64,000 nucleotides of DNA from NCBI GenBank assembly GCA_036971715.1, contig JAVHJL010000001.1, positions 186,001-250,000 on the forward strand, given 5' to 3'. Under the pieces are notes generated by a model that saw only the letters and a list, made by a program, of their open reading frames with translations, ran no database searches and was not told the DNA's origin. Numbering within the stretch: position 1 is the stretch's first letter; each line of letters begins with the position of its first letter. The stretch comes from Arthrobotrys musiformis (taxonomy: Eukaryota > Ascomycota > Orbiliomycetes > Orbiliales > Orbiliaceae). Of this stretch, positions 38,789-51,842 are shown piece by piece. A program made the translations under genes and the position numbers.

Positions 38789-41079
38789 CTAGATCCCACC
38801 CAAGCCTCTGATTCTCTTCCATTCTTCTTCTGTTGGGTTAACCTTAGCTCGCCCAAAATTCTGATCCAAATCCAAAATAATCTTTAGAGCATTTCTGCTC
38901 CTGACCCACGGCATATCTCCGCTTAACTCTCCTAGGCCCACTGGATGCAGTCTTCCAGCTTTCTTGTTTAACCCAGAAAGATCATCCGAATCGTATTCTG
39001 GGAACGGTGCGACAGTTTGCAACACCTCGTACGCCGCGAGCGTGAAACCGAACTGTGGCGATGATCGGAGGATACGGGCCGGGCCACCCTTGAAGAAGGC
39101 CTTAAAACCCTCCTCTTTATAGACAGTCTTCGCGCAATGGGTAAGGCCACGATAGGTTGTTTCGCCCTTTCGGGCTTCGACTTGGAGACGAGTTTTAATG
39201 ACGTCGCAGGGAGTAGTCAAGTATCTACCCGGAAATAAAATTAGCACCCCCGCATTCTTAATCAAAGCCGACAGCAAACAGGATAGCAAACTTACGCTGC
39301 TGGCATACCGGCAACCGCACCACTGATTAATAATTGTCCAACTCCCAACTTTTTCGTCTCGGTCTCGCCGAACCAGTCCGTTTTCATATGCGAATATGTC
39401 GGGAAATAAATCGCACTGAACGGAATATCACGCAACAAACACGCACTAGCGCCCTTGTACAAGCCGAGCAAACCCAAGTTTTTTACGATCCATAACGCGG
39501 AACGACGCTGCACCCCGGGGGTATTCTTCGCAATTTCTCCTTGCACTTGGAGACGGATCTTGACGATTTCCAACGGGCTAGGTAAGGTTATTGGGATTAG
39601 CTAATGATCTTCTTATTTAGGAGCCCCTGTGTAGTTTGGTAAGACTCACTTGGTGAAAATGACCTGACAACCACCAGCAGTTCCACCAGCCATAATCTCC
39701 CACGGTAGGCTAACACCTTTCCCATCTGGGCCCGTTCCCTTCGCATAACCTCGTATTATATCGTTCACCGTCAACTTGATTGCCTTTTCTGGCGCTACGC
39801 CCACGAGCTGGGGTCCCAAACCCCTGTACAGCCCCGTAAACCCTTCGTTTTTGATAACCTTTTTGGCACAATCTATCGAGTTGAGATATAATCTTTCTCC
39901 AACAACCGTGACTCTTTGGTTCTGCATTCGAGTTTTTACGAGATCAATTGGGTACACCATGGTAGCACCGAAGGCACCCGCGATGGCACCGAGACCAAAG
40001 TTATAAACGCTTTTAAGGACAGCCTGGAGGGGTTTAGAACGGGAAGAGGAAGCGGTTGTTGTGGCCTTCTCGGACGACAAACGTTCACTCGGTTTCCAGC
40101 TCGGATCGACGACCTTGGCGAAGTCCTGGATGGACAGACGGCCGGTTTGGTTATCCAGCGATGCGAAATGGAATAGCACGTCGGCTTCCATGGGTGTGAA
40201 GGTACCCCATCTTGACGTTTGTGCAGCTTCGTTGATGAAATCAGCACGTGTGATGCTCCCGTCTTTTGATTTCGCGATTGCTTTTCGAACAATAACCTCG
40301 ACGAGGTCGATATCTTTCATTAAATTCTGGAAGGCACGCACGTGAGCGTACGAGATTTTAGAGCTAAGCCCTACGTTGCAAAGAGTGTGGAGGTTTTCGA
40401 GAAGGTGATCGGAGAGCTTGTGTTTTTGTGTCTTAACGATAATTTCCTCAAATTCAGCCGGGGTAATGTAGCCGGTACTCTTTTTGTCGAAGTGGAGGAA
40501 GGCTTGTCGGACACGTTCGCCTTGTACACCACGCAACATCTGTGAAAATTGAGCATATGTGAGTTCCCGTCGGGTCTTTTGGCCGCCAAGATAGAGAGAA
40601 GCCCAGGAGGAGTTCCAATCGAATGGGAGGGCATCTGCGGACTTGTTTTCTTTGTATAGTTGGATGAAGTCACTGAAATTTACGACACCGGTGCCATCGC
40701 GGTCGAAGAGACGGAATGCGATTTCATATTCAGCATCTGGTTTCGACAGAACGTTTTCGAAGAACGCATAGTCTTGGACGGTAATCTGGCCTTTACGACT
40801 GCGATCTGCGACAAGGAAAAGAATGCCATATTGTTCGCGAGGGATTTTGTGGTACGCGGCGGCAACGGAATCTGGAGGAGGGGTGATAGCTTCGATGAAG
40901 TCGACTTGTGACATCAACTTCACACCCTCTGGTGAAGTGGAGGAGGCATGTTTGTCGAAATGAGCGCGGATTTGGGCGGAAGCTTCTGGCGCAGGTGCCT
41001 CGTGCCCGACAAGGGCATCGACGACGGCAGCAGCGGTCTGCTGCGACTTGCTCGCGACCTCGTCGGTGAGGCCAGCCAT
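38789..41079 (-). CDS. AGC1: Mitochondrial aspartate/glutamate carrier with EF-hand domain (AGC/aralar type)
   Basis: There are three exons: 41079-39650, 39577-39296 and 39224-38789 (introns of 72 and 71 nt), giving 715 aa. The carrier exchanges mitochondrial aspartate for cytosolic glutamate plus a proton across the inner membrane and feeds the malate-aspartate shuttle. The N-terminal half has degenerate EF-hand units, with one good loop (FDRDGTGVVNFSDF) and another at FDKKSTGYITPAEF, as in Ca-regulated AGCs. From residue about 353 come the three mitochondrial-carrier repeats, each with its signature: YPIDLVKTRMQNQ, NPLEIVKIRLQVQ and TPCDVIKTRLQVE. Both introns interrupt codons within or just before the second and third signatures, and splicing restores VIFTNPLEIVK and MPAAYLTTPCDVIK exactly. 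The long EF-hand extension separates it from simple carriers. It is divergent from csn1, with 2.3 kb between start codons. Confidence 0.93.
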
Positions 41080-43356
41080 TGTGGAATTGGGAACGTGTGT
41101 ATGTTTTATGTATGTATCTCCTGTATCGATGGTGGGAGGGAGTCAGTTCTATCTGTGGTTGCGAATATGATTAGCAGAAGACCCTTATGCGAAGGTGGGT
41201 TATCAACCCCACAGATCCGTTTGTCATACAAGGAAAAAATTTTATGACGTCGTGGCCGTACTCTCAGACCACCAATTGAGGGGCAACCGAAGCTGTATAC
41301 ACAAGTTCGAGCTGGCGATAGACTGGCAGAGTGGAAGAGGGCGGCGTGGGAGGAGCGAATGTGGAGAAGAGACTTGGCCGTGGAGAAGATGTCTGGGGAA
41401 GGAGGGATTGAAAGGGGAAGGGGAAGTGGGTTGAGTGGTGAGGTGTAGTTAATCCCGAGTTAATATTAGTTAGCTTCTCCCACCAAGCAAGCTAAGCTTA
41501 GCACGCTCACACAATATAAAATTCTCAAAACAAAATTTTTTTAAAAAAATGAGAAAATTAAAAATATTCGACCGTACAAGCCGAAAAAATAAAATAAAAT
41601 AAAACAAAAAGACAAAATATAAAAAATATAGAAAAAAAAGGGAGAATGGTTCGAAGGAAGCTAGATAATTAGTCGGAGCCGGATGGCGCGAGGCGGGGAG
41701 CAAATGCAAAATTTGTTTCACGGCGGGTGGACTCGAGGCGGCTGCAGAACTAACTCGCCGACTGAACAATGAATGGCTGCTAGTGTGCATATAGTAGTGG
41801 CATCTACCCCACGCAACGAGATGACCTTATTAGCATCCGAATCCTCAAATATTATTACGAGCTGAATGGATGTGATTTGGAAAGTAACCGAGGGGGCTAG
41901 AGGTTATGGCCGAAATCGCAGGAGCTCACTTTATATATTTCCAGCTTCGAACGAAAATGCCAGCCCAGTGACCAGGGGGATGTCGGAAAGAGCTTGTCCC
42001 ATGCCCCGCCCAGGTGGATATTCCGAGCGTTCTTTCGCATGCAGGCACGAGGGCCCTGAAAAGGCTTTAGAAGCGATGATGGGGTCAATAAATTAAGGTA
42101 CGGTGGGGTGCCTCTGTTTCTTTTTTTTTTTTTTTTTCCCTTCGTAAGTATTATCTTATCTTTTCTTTTTGGCTAAATGTACCCCATCAACCACCAAGAT
42201 CTTTTGTCTCCGAAATGCCAAAATCTTGGGAATTGTCCTCATGTTTCCACGGTTTGTAGACAGTTGTCTATCCGGGTGCAATCGTCTGCTTTGCTGTCGT
42301 GTGGAGTCGTTATTATTAGAATTGCCTGGTTTGATTAGATGACCGGGTGAAAGGAAGGTAGTAAAGGTAGAACGGGACCCGATAGCGGTCAACAAAGAGG
42401 ACAACTGCGACCCCACTGAGCGGCGGCATTGTCCTGCCGCAGAGATACTTATATGTAACCACCGTTGCGCGTAGATCGAGCGCACAGTCGGAGACTATTC
42501 CAAGTCCAGCGTGGTAGTTGCGCTTTCGAGACAGTTCTAGATCTAGAACGATGGATACTTTGGACGACCCAAACCACCGGATGAGACTGCCGTTTGTCGG
42601 TGCTCTATGCTAGGCATTCCGGCCGGAGTATCCCGCCCTCTGGGAAACTTCCCCGCCATTGCTTGTATGCCCTCCTAGCAAATGGGCGAAGCTGTGAGAT
42701 ATCGTTTCATGGCTCATTCCATCCCTTGAAATCGTGTTTGAAGTAACAAAGAAGCTTAAGCTTGCGACAAAGAGCGGTGATGGCTGGATCTATGGATGTA
42801 CTAGCACAATGCATAGCACGAGAGAGCTTAGTCGCCTAACTTGATGGAAAGGTCATGCATGAGACGCGGCGCCGTTAGTGAATCGAACATCTGGACGGAG
42901 AAAGGGGCCCGTGCCTACCTACATACCCATACCAATGACCTGTTCCCATCACCCGGACCCCACTTCAGACTAGTCGATAGTCGAAGCTAGTTAATGTTCA
43001 CCTTCAAGTGTCGAAAGCGGACTTGCAATTGTCACGGCTGTGCGCTATGCTTTTGAATGTAGATGTGGCGGTTGAGGAATGTGTGTAACGGCCACATGTG
43101 GCTGAGACTGGTGTGGCATAGTGGCTAGTGTATGTGTGGCTGAGGCCTGTCGACGTGAGGCAGCTTAGCTCTCTCTTTCAGGCAAGCTCCCTCCAAAAGC
43201 GCAGCTTCATGACTACAAACATCTTCGGCCCCGGCACGACACCTCTCCTCCATCATCTGCTTTTCCCCGTACAGGAAGAGTCTCGCCATTCAATCTACAG
43301 CCTGGTAGTTCGGAGACCCGTATACACTTCCTGGATCACGAGAATAATAGTCCATC
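41080..43356. other. Divergent promoter region between AGC1 and csn1
   Basis: These 2.3 kb separate two divergently transcribed housekeeping genes and must hold both promoters. A T17 tract lies at 42121-42137. An A/T-rich block with AAAATAAAAT-type runs lies near 41510-41640. No supported gene was found. The short frame at 43128-43382 overlaps the probable csn1 leader and start. Confidence 0.45.
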
Positions 43357-44998
43357 ATGGCCGATACTTTCTCGATGGCTGACGACCAAGGCGGGGCATC
43401 CAGCGCGCCCGCATACGAAGAGTATGAGCAATCTCTCTCACAGCAAAGCGCAAGTAGCACACTTATCATCGTGCCCGGTACGTGTCTAGTCAGATAATAA
43501 ACTACCTACTTGGTTACACTTGTTCTAACGAACTTATCAATATATTCTTAGACTTACCGAGATTCGATCTGGAACAATACGTCGGGAACTACTCCGGTAC
43601 TTTACCTTATTCATGTCATTCCTGTTGAGATAGGACGTTATCTAATCCTATCACAGGCCGTATGAAGGTCACCCGTCTCCTTTTCATCGGAAACCACTGC
43701 CCTCCTCTTGCCGTCGAAGCCCTAAAAGCCGCTATTAGTATCGTCAAGGCCGACCGTGACGTTCGTCTCTACCGTCAAGCCGTTCAAAGTCTACAAGTAT
43801 TCGCCCCAAGTGACCCAGATGCTAGGTTAGACGAAGAATGGATTGAAAAGACCACTCGCGAGGTCAAACAAAAGACCGACCGTTTGGAAGCCGAACTCAA
43901 GAGCTATAAGAATAATATGATCAAGGAATCTATACGCGTATGTGGCCCTCAATCGATACAAGCGCTATGTATCGCCTATCTAACCTGGGAACCGTCATTC
44001 TCTAGATCGGACACAAGGATTTAGGTGACCATTTCTACACTACCGGTGACCTCGCTTCCGCTTATCGTGCCTTCTCTCGAATGCGTGATTACTGCACATC
44101 CAATAAACAAATGCTGGACATGACGCTATCCTGTATCCTTATCTGCATCGACCAAGCACAATACACTTCGGTTCAAACCAATGTGGCCAAAATCCGTACC
44201 CACATGCGCTCGGACGAAGATCTTAAAATCCACCAACCTAAAGTTAATATCGCGGCCGGCATAGCCTCCCTCGCAGCTGGGAACTATCTGGAAGCAGCCA
44301 GATATTTCATCACTACCAGCCCTGCCATCGGCAACGACTACAACAATGTGGCCACCATGAATGACGTAGCTATATACGGTGGCCTAACAGCTCTAGCGTC
44401 CATGGACAGGAACATGCTCAAGTTAGAAGTCTTGGAATCCGCAACTTTCCGTACCTTCCTAGAGCTAGAGCCACACATTCGCCGTGCCCTTACAGCCTTC
44501 CACTCCTCAAGATACGGCGAATGCTTGTCCATCCTCGAAGCTTACAGAAACGACTATCTCCTCGATCCCTTCCTTCAGAAACACATAGACAAGATATATG
44601 AGGCCGTTAGAACGAAGAGTATCGTCCAATACTTCATCCCTTTCTCTTGTGTCACATTGGACGCCATGAGCACTGCTTTCGGAGTCCCCAGCGAACAAAT
44701 GGAGAAGGAACTCGTTCGACTCATCGAGGGCGGCAAGTTACATGCTAGAATCGATACCCAGAACCGATTAGTAACCAGCAAGGAAACACAACTGAGGGTC
44801 GAAGTACACAGGGGCACATTAGCAATGGCAGAAGAATACGAAAGGGCCGCAAGACTGAGGATGCTTCAGATAAACGTTGTTAGAAGCGGTTTGGAAATCA
44901 AGCCTCCAAAGGGACAACTGAGCGGACCAGGCCCCATGGGTGGAGGTGTCTTGGGTGGTAGGGAGTTGAGAAGCATGATGTTCGGGAATGGAGCTTAG
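43357..44998 (+). CDS. csnA: COP9 signalosome subunit 1 (PCI-domain protein)
   Basis: There are four exons: 43357-43477, 43552-43596, 43657-43937 and 44006-44998 (introns of 74, 60 and 68 nt), giving 479 aa. CSN1 is a scaffold subunit of the COP9 signalosome, which removes Nedd8 from cullins; in Aspergillus it is needed for sexual development. Splicing joins VPDLPRFDLEQYVGNYSG to RMKVTRLLFIGNHCP, and ESIR to IGHKDLGDHFYTTGDL, the start of the helical repeats that CSN1 shares with Rpn7. The PCI domain follows at about residues 270-440, including SIVQYFIPFSCVTLDAMSTA, FGVPSEQMEKELVRLIEGG and LHARIDTQNRLV. The tail is Gly/Pro-rich. Rpn7 is the main alternative, but the N-terminal LPRFDLEQYVGNYSG block and the short Gly-rich tail fit CSN1 better. 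The ATG at 43357 is the first that leaves a complete N-terminus in frame; a second in-frame ATG lies six codons downstream. Confidence 0.9.
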
Positions 44999-47900
44999 GC
45001 AGCTGCTACAATTATGCGATTAGGAGGGGTTATAGGGATTGTATTACCTATTGCATTGCTTGCGTCCATTGTTTATGGTTGTTAGTGCGGGAATCGGGGA
45101 TCATGGCGCTTTCATTGAAGTAGAAGATGATAAGGTATATTTGAGAATAATTATCCATACATTTCTTTTTTTTCATCATCATCATCATCATCATCCTTTC
45201 TTTTTCTTTTTTCTTTTACCCCTCCCCCCTCCCCCCGTTATCGACTATTGGTTTGTGCACTTTCGACGGGGCGTTTTAAGAACTTCGAATCCTGGATCCT
45301 GAGCCATTACTTCTCAAGGCCTGATGCCTAGCTGCAAGTACAACGAACGTTGAACGAGTGATAGTATACATAGTGCGTCAAATATAATGCGGCCCCCAAA
45401 GACATTACCAAGAACTGAGGCGTGTAGGCCTGGTATACCAATCACAGCCATCAAATATAGCGAACCAATCAGTCAAGCGCCTGACAAATTTTTTTTTTCA
45501 AGGAAATAGAACCATCCGCTCCAAGATAGTCGCGTGCATTAGTGATAGTGGTAGGAACGTAGCACACATATCCTCGGAGATCTCAAGATGAGCATGAGAT
45601 GGTGTGTAATACAGCTGGCGCCTGGCAAGGAAATTTTTCAATGGTTGCGCATGCAGGTGTATGTACATGACATATGTACATGTACTTCAAGCGTAGCCTC
45701 GTGTCCAGATGCTGGGCAAGTGGGGGCTTCAAGCGCACAAATCCAACCCTGTCTGCATGCAAAGGTCTCAGACTAGATCTGTAGACCACTAGGATGCTAG
45801 ATGCAAGGGCCTCGGCCTCGCACCGCGTGAGGCCGGTTATGGTCGGTCTCGTACCCAGGTTACGGTTGGGTACAAAACCAATAGTCAGGCATACGAGGCA
45901 GGATATATACTGCCTATGATAGCAGTATGTGTATCCGTAGAAGGCACCCCTAAGAACGCATGTAGATCATGACTTGAATTCAAACCTCTAAAGTTCCAAT
46001 TAAATTCTGCAAAGTTAAGTCTATATCGACAAGAGACTGCAGTACCGAGCTCCTGTAGATCTGGAAACATCGAATAGCGTTGTCAATAACTTACATTTAG
46101 CATCGAATTATTAGCCCTAGAGGTTAGATATAGAGTCGTGATCCAAAACTCTTAAGTCCGTAAATTTAATTAATTAGCTATTACATTAATATATATTAAT
46201 ATCAGGTGCTTCATCTGCAGCAGCATGTAATTTGGTTCACGAGATGATTCGAGACTGGATTCGGTAGTTTTTGTGTAACATTAAAATTATACGAGGCTGC
46301 TGGTGCGATCCGTTATCGAATTAATATATCGGTATATCTCCAGACCCAGTATTGCAAATTATAATTATCCCCAGTTCGCAACACTCAACCAGGTTTAATC
46401 ATGGCCACGACGGCTAGTCCTAATGTGATCTTCAGCCTGGAATCCTATGCGTTGGTCTGGGCCTATGCTTTAGTCTGGAGGTCATGAACTTAACTCCAAT
46501 GCGTGGTCCAGGGCATCCTATGCGATGCTTGTGGTGGCAAATATTTAAATGCATAGCGAATCGTTTGTCTTTATCAAGCATTGCAAGACATTAGGACCAA
46601 CGATATCCAATGAGCCATACGTAGAGAATTTGTCTCGCGAATAGAAATAAACAGAGTGTATTAGGCCGACCTGCTGCAACATCGTGAGGATATCCGGATT
46701 AGGCTGCGACACACGTGTGCGATGTTCGATGTCGACGTGTTGGTGTAAAGAGCGCTGCATTTCTGTCCTAATATATGTTTCGAATTCGCGAAACGTATGC
46801 ATATATACCATCGGATAGGTATAGTCTCGGGATTGCGAGAGTAGACCGTCGTATAGCGAGTGAATCAAATGGAATTGCAAAGCAGATATTGCATCTTGAC
46901 ATACATGATATATGCATATGCGTTTGAGGACCTGCTGCAGATTCGCAGCTGGCTGCTCTTATGTCGCCCCGGATTTGACCAGCGCGAAATTTTGAAATTT
47001 TGAAGATTTCTGATGAAACTTCGAAAGCTACCAGGCTTTGGCCAGCTTCAGCTCATAAATTTACGAGAAAAACACAGCCAGGAATGTTATGCGGCAGTGC
47101 CGCAGCTTCCAAGTGAAACAACTATCTCATCAGAGATAGTATATACGTATACTAGGTTTAGTGACACACGTACTTCGGGTATTCGTGTCAAAAGGGGAAT
47201 TTTGCGTATGTGCTTCGAGGATCATATATCATAATAATATTTGCGAGATAGTCTCTGGCTTGGAGTACTTGAGTTACAAGTAAAGACAAAAAAAAAGAGT
47301 GGCCGTTTGACACTGAGATCAAAGTCTTGTCACCCCATAGCTAGCCATAAGCCCTGGTCCTTGTACTGTTATGTATATTCGGCCCGTTCCTCATGTTTTT
47401 TTCCCGCGAGTAGGCTCCACATCAAATTTCGATTCAAACGGGGTTTCCCATGGCGATATGCGCCGAAGTTAGAATCTGAGGAGCTGGCTCCAGGACGTAC
47501 GGGACTAGAAAGCGGGCTTGGGTGTATGAACTAGTCTGCGGGCGGTACGTATACCTGCACAACTGCTTATCATGAAGGGGAAAAAAAAGAGAAAGCCTGT
47601 TGCTTACGTGTAAATGTAGCTATCCTAGTATTTCTCCAAGGTGTTTCCTGTTGTGGAAGATATATATCGAATTGCGCCAACGCAATGTATACGTGTGTAA
47701 CTCTTGACAGCTATTGCTCCAGCAAAAACAATATCTCCAACAATAACCAACAAGCCACAATACTAGTTGTGTCATGACAATATTTCCTCATCCACGGCTA
47801 GTTCCAGGATGAAGCCGATGAGCCGACGTGTATTATATGTTCGGTGGCAAATTCCGACGTTCATGAAGCAAAATATGTGTTTGGTAGTAACTATTTGCTT

Positions 47901-50110
47901 GAATCCTAGCGCGTTCATTGGAACTGCGGGCCATGGCCATCCTGCTACTTACATCGGTTTTGAATGCCGCATGAATTCAGCTCAACCGGGCCTGATATGC
48001 TCGCCTCGGTGGGGCTTCTGGTGGCTGGCTGCATCGCAATATGCAATTCTAAGCGAAGGGCCGTATGGGGCGATAGAGAAAAGTACACGTTTGACCATGC
48101 ATCTGGATGCATCCTGGGAAGCCTAATGATCTACCAATACATTTTTTTTCTCCCTTTGAAGATCTTCAGCCTTCCTGTAGAACGAACGGAGACATCGTGT
48201 TCGTGAACTTCCCGTGATAGCTTTGCGACTCATCAAGGAACTAGCTGCGCTACATTCCCCTACACTGAATCGCTGAATTCTCCTGATTGGAAGGAATGAG
48301 TTGTGCATGTAGATTGGAGGATTGCAATATTGGCTGTATTCTCGCCCTCATACCCCTAATCAATATTCTGTCTTTGCAGAGTATTTTGGATCCTTACGTG
48401 ATGCATGACTTTAGGACATCTCCTACATAATTATCATTCCCATTTCTTTTTCCCTTTTGCAAAGTGGCTGCCAATGTGCTTCCCTCGTGGGGTTTTAGGT
48501 CCAATTCACCTTACAGGCATAATTATGTGTCCCTTCGAAGCCCTAAAGTTCCACCCTTATCCTAATATTAAGCCAAATTGATATATCGATAGTCGTGTAC
48601 CAATAGATTGCTTGAAGCGAGAGGTCGAAACTTATCTTTCTGAGTGGTTGAATCCTTCACTTTAAATTTGATCTGCTCTTTCATTGGAGCAATGTTGCGG
48701 GCTGCCTAAGTTCGCGTTGCAGTGTTGTATTTTAGGACCAGCAGGATCATAGGAATCCGAATGCCGCAGAAAGAAGATCACAGCTCGACAGTCCTATTGA
48801 TTTCGACACTGGAGGTTAGATTCTGCGGCTGGTCAGGTGCTATGCTATGGTTGTTGCAGTGCAGCGACGGAATTTTTTGAATATGCGGTGCAGGTTGTTC
48901 CAGAGTGGCTGCGATACCAATGCGGTTGCGACTTGCGCCTGCTTGCATATGCACATGCATAGGTATGTGTATGTAGTGCACCCTAGCTTAGACCCCGATA
49001 TATCTATCGATAGGGTAGATATACTTTAGGCCGGAAACTGGTCAAAATGATAGAAGGTTATCGGGATATCTTTCACTGGTCAGAAGCCAGCTGTGGCCTA
49101 GAAAGGTTTCCTCATTTGCGAACGTTCTTAGGTTGGCATATCAATGGTTCGTTGTATTCTGTGTCCATAGGTTAGCTTTAGTACCTGGAAATGCGAGCGG
49201 TGACCAATGACCTCAATGATGCCCTCGAGTCTCGAAAATCCTGGAATTTCAAAGAAAGGAAAAAGGGCATTAGGCTTAGACGCACAGCCTAATATTTCAG
49301 ATATGGTCTGGGGAGTATAGTTGTACAATTAATTATTTGCAGATCTGATGGTTCCTAAATTGATCAAACTAACACCGTAGCAAACGTATTAGGGTTTAAT
49401 ACCCCGCGAATTCCATAGACGGAAGTATCCATCGACAGGTTAGCAGGAGGGTTATACAGGGTCAATAACTCAAGCCTTATGCATTTTCTACTTGGGTACT
49501 CGTGGCTCGGCCAGTTCAGCTAGCATAGAGTATATGCCCACATGTGTCTAGGTTTGGTCATTTAGGCTCTCAGGCACTTTTGAAGCTGGCCTTTGTGATG
49601 CAATACTTCGGCGCACCAGCGGAGATCATTGTGGGCTTTGAACAGGAGACGTCTATAAGTATTACCTCATCTCCTTGGAGCTCGAATCCATTTCATCTTC
49701 ATTACCATGGAAAGATAAATCCATTCCGCATCTAGATCTATACTTGAGTATCTACAAAACGATTCAACATCTAATACGCTAGCTTCCTCTTATTCTTCTT
49801 CTTCTTATACCAATAAATTACTATCCGCTTTTTATTTTCATGATTGATATTGATATTGCAATTCTTGGAATCCGTGTCGATATACGATCTTTCCTTTTGG
49901 CTATTGGCCTTCTATTGCGTATGCAACTGATATATATATTCCTATATCTTATTTTATCCCCCACTCAATATCGGGATTTTGAGATTCCGGGGCCCGTTCC
50001 AGACACACTTATACTCATCGAGTACACCAACTACTTGTTGTAGGCTCTGATCAGTTCAAGTTCTACAGCTAGCTATATCTATTGGTCGACCATTTGAAAC
50101 CCAATAAGCA
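44999..50110. other. Gene desert of about 5 kb
   Basis: The first 250 bp probably hold the csn1 3' UTR, with an ATC/CAT microsatellite (45174-45195) and C/T-rich DNA after it. The rest shows only short frames. The least random-looking is 46545-46880 on the minus strand (111 aa), but it has no recognisable motif, signal peptide or splice partner. No tRNA, terminal repeats or transposon domains were seen. Confidence 0.45.
45174..45195. repeat. ATC/CAT trinucleotide repeat
   Basis: Seven tandem CAT/ATC units follow a short T-run, about 180 bp after the csn1 stop codon, probably within its 3' UTR. The His-rich frame across it is not a gene. Confidence 0.85.
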
Positions 50111-51842
50111 ATGGCTCTCACTCTCCAACCAAGAACTGTTGAGAATACTAGCTCTGGCCGCTGCTCAGCCCAAGCAGTTGTATTCCTAGCGCAGTTTTTT
50201 TTCACTTCCGCTACGTGCACCATTCAACCATCGTCACTTCAAACTTATAATTTGCCGATGGCGTTACCGCCCCCAAACGAAGGCAAACTTTACCAAAACG
50301 TCCAATGCGCGGCCATCGCCTGCATTTTTAGCACCTTTATGTTTATCGGCATTATCATTTCCATCCTTCAAAAAAAGGGTGCTCCAGTGTCGAATGAGAC
50401 CATGTGCACTTCCACCAGGATTTCTCAGAAACAAAAGCGTTCCAATCTTCTTCTGGTGAAGCCAATGGACTGCAGTCGGCCCGACCATTTAGACAAGTAA
50501 GCTTCACCCCATATTTATTCTCCTTTAATTAAGGCCTTATATATATAAAGAACCACCTCGTACCCAGCCCACACAGGGTTGTACCTATAAAGAACATCAT
50601 TCCCAATTTTCGTTGACTTTTATTTTAACAGTGGGCCCATTGCTAACTAGCGTTCTGATTTGCCCCCAAATATAGAATTGAGTATTGGGAGTCATATAAA
50701 GAGGAAATTCTCGACAAATTCAAGGATATGGAGCCTAGACAGGCTCTGGGTGAAGAGCCTAGGACGAATGTTCTACTTATTGATTCTGGTATTGATAGAA
50801 CCCACATTGCATTTGGATTTGGGGATTCAATCGAGGAGCCCTACGAAGAAGACGACGAGGAACCGGAGGATCCAAAGATTATGCCATGGCGCGACTATAC
50901 ACTTGATAGCGAGGAGATTAATCGCATGGCCGGCCCTTGGAGCTCATTGCAGGACATAAACGGCCACGGGACGTGTGGTGCATACATTATTGGACAAATT
51001 GCCGAGTCTGCGGTTATATATTCAGCTCGGGTATCCAGGGAAGGCTCAACTCAACCAGGGTTGGTTGCAAAGGTACGAAAGGTACATCCTACCCTAGGAA
51101 TCTTGAATGGTAGCTGACTCCAACGACATAGGCTATTAATGATGCAATTAAATCCAAGAATATCAAGTTTCAGTTTATTATTATGCCTTTGGGGTTTGAC
51201 GAGGCGGCCCAAGGCCTTGACGAACTAGAAAAGGCTGTCCAAGATGCATTTGAGAATAATATTACTCTTATAGCCGCTGGCGGAAATGAAGGAAATTCCA
51301 GACGCCCAGCACCGCCAGCCCGTTACGACCCAGTTATTTGCGCTCTCTCTTGCGATGGAAACGGCGCACCATCTGCGTTTAGTCCTTCTATCCGTCGCGA
51401 CTCTCAATACAAGGGAGAATTCCTTGTCCCTGGTGAGGGAATCGAATGCCCGTCGATCAAACCAGGTCATTGCGATCGACGGAAACGCCTTCGCCTCAAA
51501 CCTTTACGTTCGGACGAAAAGGGTGGCTTTACATATGTTTCAGGGACCTCATTTGCTTGCTCTGTCCTCGGAGGCATCTCCATTGCCATCCTCGAGAGGC
51601 TCTATAACCTCGCCACAATTGAAGGAGAAGACTCTGTTCAAGCCGCAAAGTTAGTGGATATTGCAAGGAACTACTACTTGAGAGATATCCTGGACCAAAT
51701 GACAAGATCCGAGCGCAAGGCCTATATACTCGCCCCTACCCAAATCACAAACGATATATTGAAGGGCTATATTCGGTGTTGCAAGAGCATTCTAGAAAAA
51801 AGAAGCGGACCTGGTCTCGTATCCAGACGTCACCCTTGGTGA
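50111..51842 (+). CDS. Subtilisin-family (S8) serine protease with N-terminal membrane segment, HET-Q2-like candidate
   Basis: There are three exons: 50111-50496, 50676-51072 and 51132-51842 (introns of 179 and 59 nt), giving 497 aa. The S8 catalytic set is complete: Asp165 in VLLIDSGID, His226 in INGHGT, oxyanion Asn313 in IAAGGNEGN and Ser401 in SGTSFAC. The segments ALSCDGNGAPSAFSPS and YVSGTSFACSVLGGI are typical of intracellular fungal S8 domains, such as those found alone or fused to NLR-like receptors. There is no signal peptide or I9 propeptide, so a secreted proteinase is unlikely. Exon 1 encodes an N-terminus with one predicted membrane helix at about 66-86 (CAAIACIFSTFMFIGIIISI). 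A TATA box inside intron 1 could give a shorter form starting at the ATG at 50728 (residue 147), which keeps the catalytic domain but loses the helix. The next gene in the same direction encodes a gasdermin-like protein, which is the main reason to suspect a role in regulated cell death. Intron 2 could instead start nine nucleotides later, which adds three residues. Confidence 0.8.
50538..50550 (+). promoter_or_regulatory. TATA-box-like element inside intron 1 of the S8 protease gene
   Basis: The sequence TATATATATAAAG lies in intron 1, 126 nt before exon 2 and about 190 nt before the in-frame ATG at 50728. Its position would suit an internal promoter that makes a protease without the membrane segment. 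It could also be a chance AT run. Confidence 0.35.
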
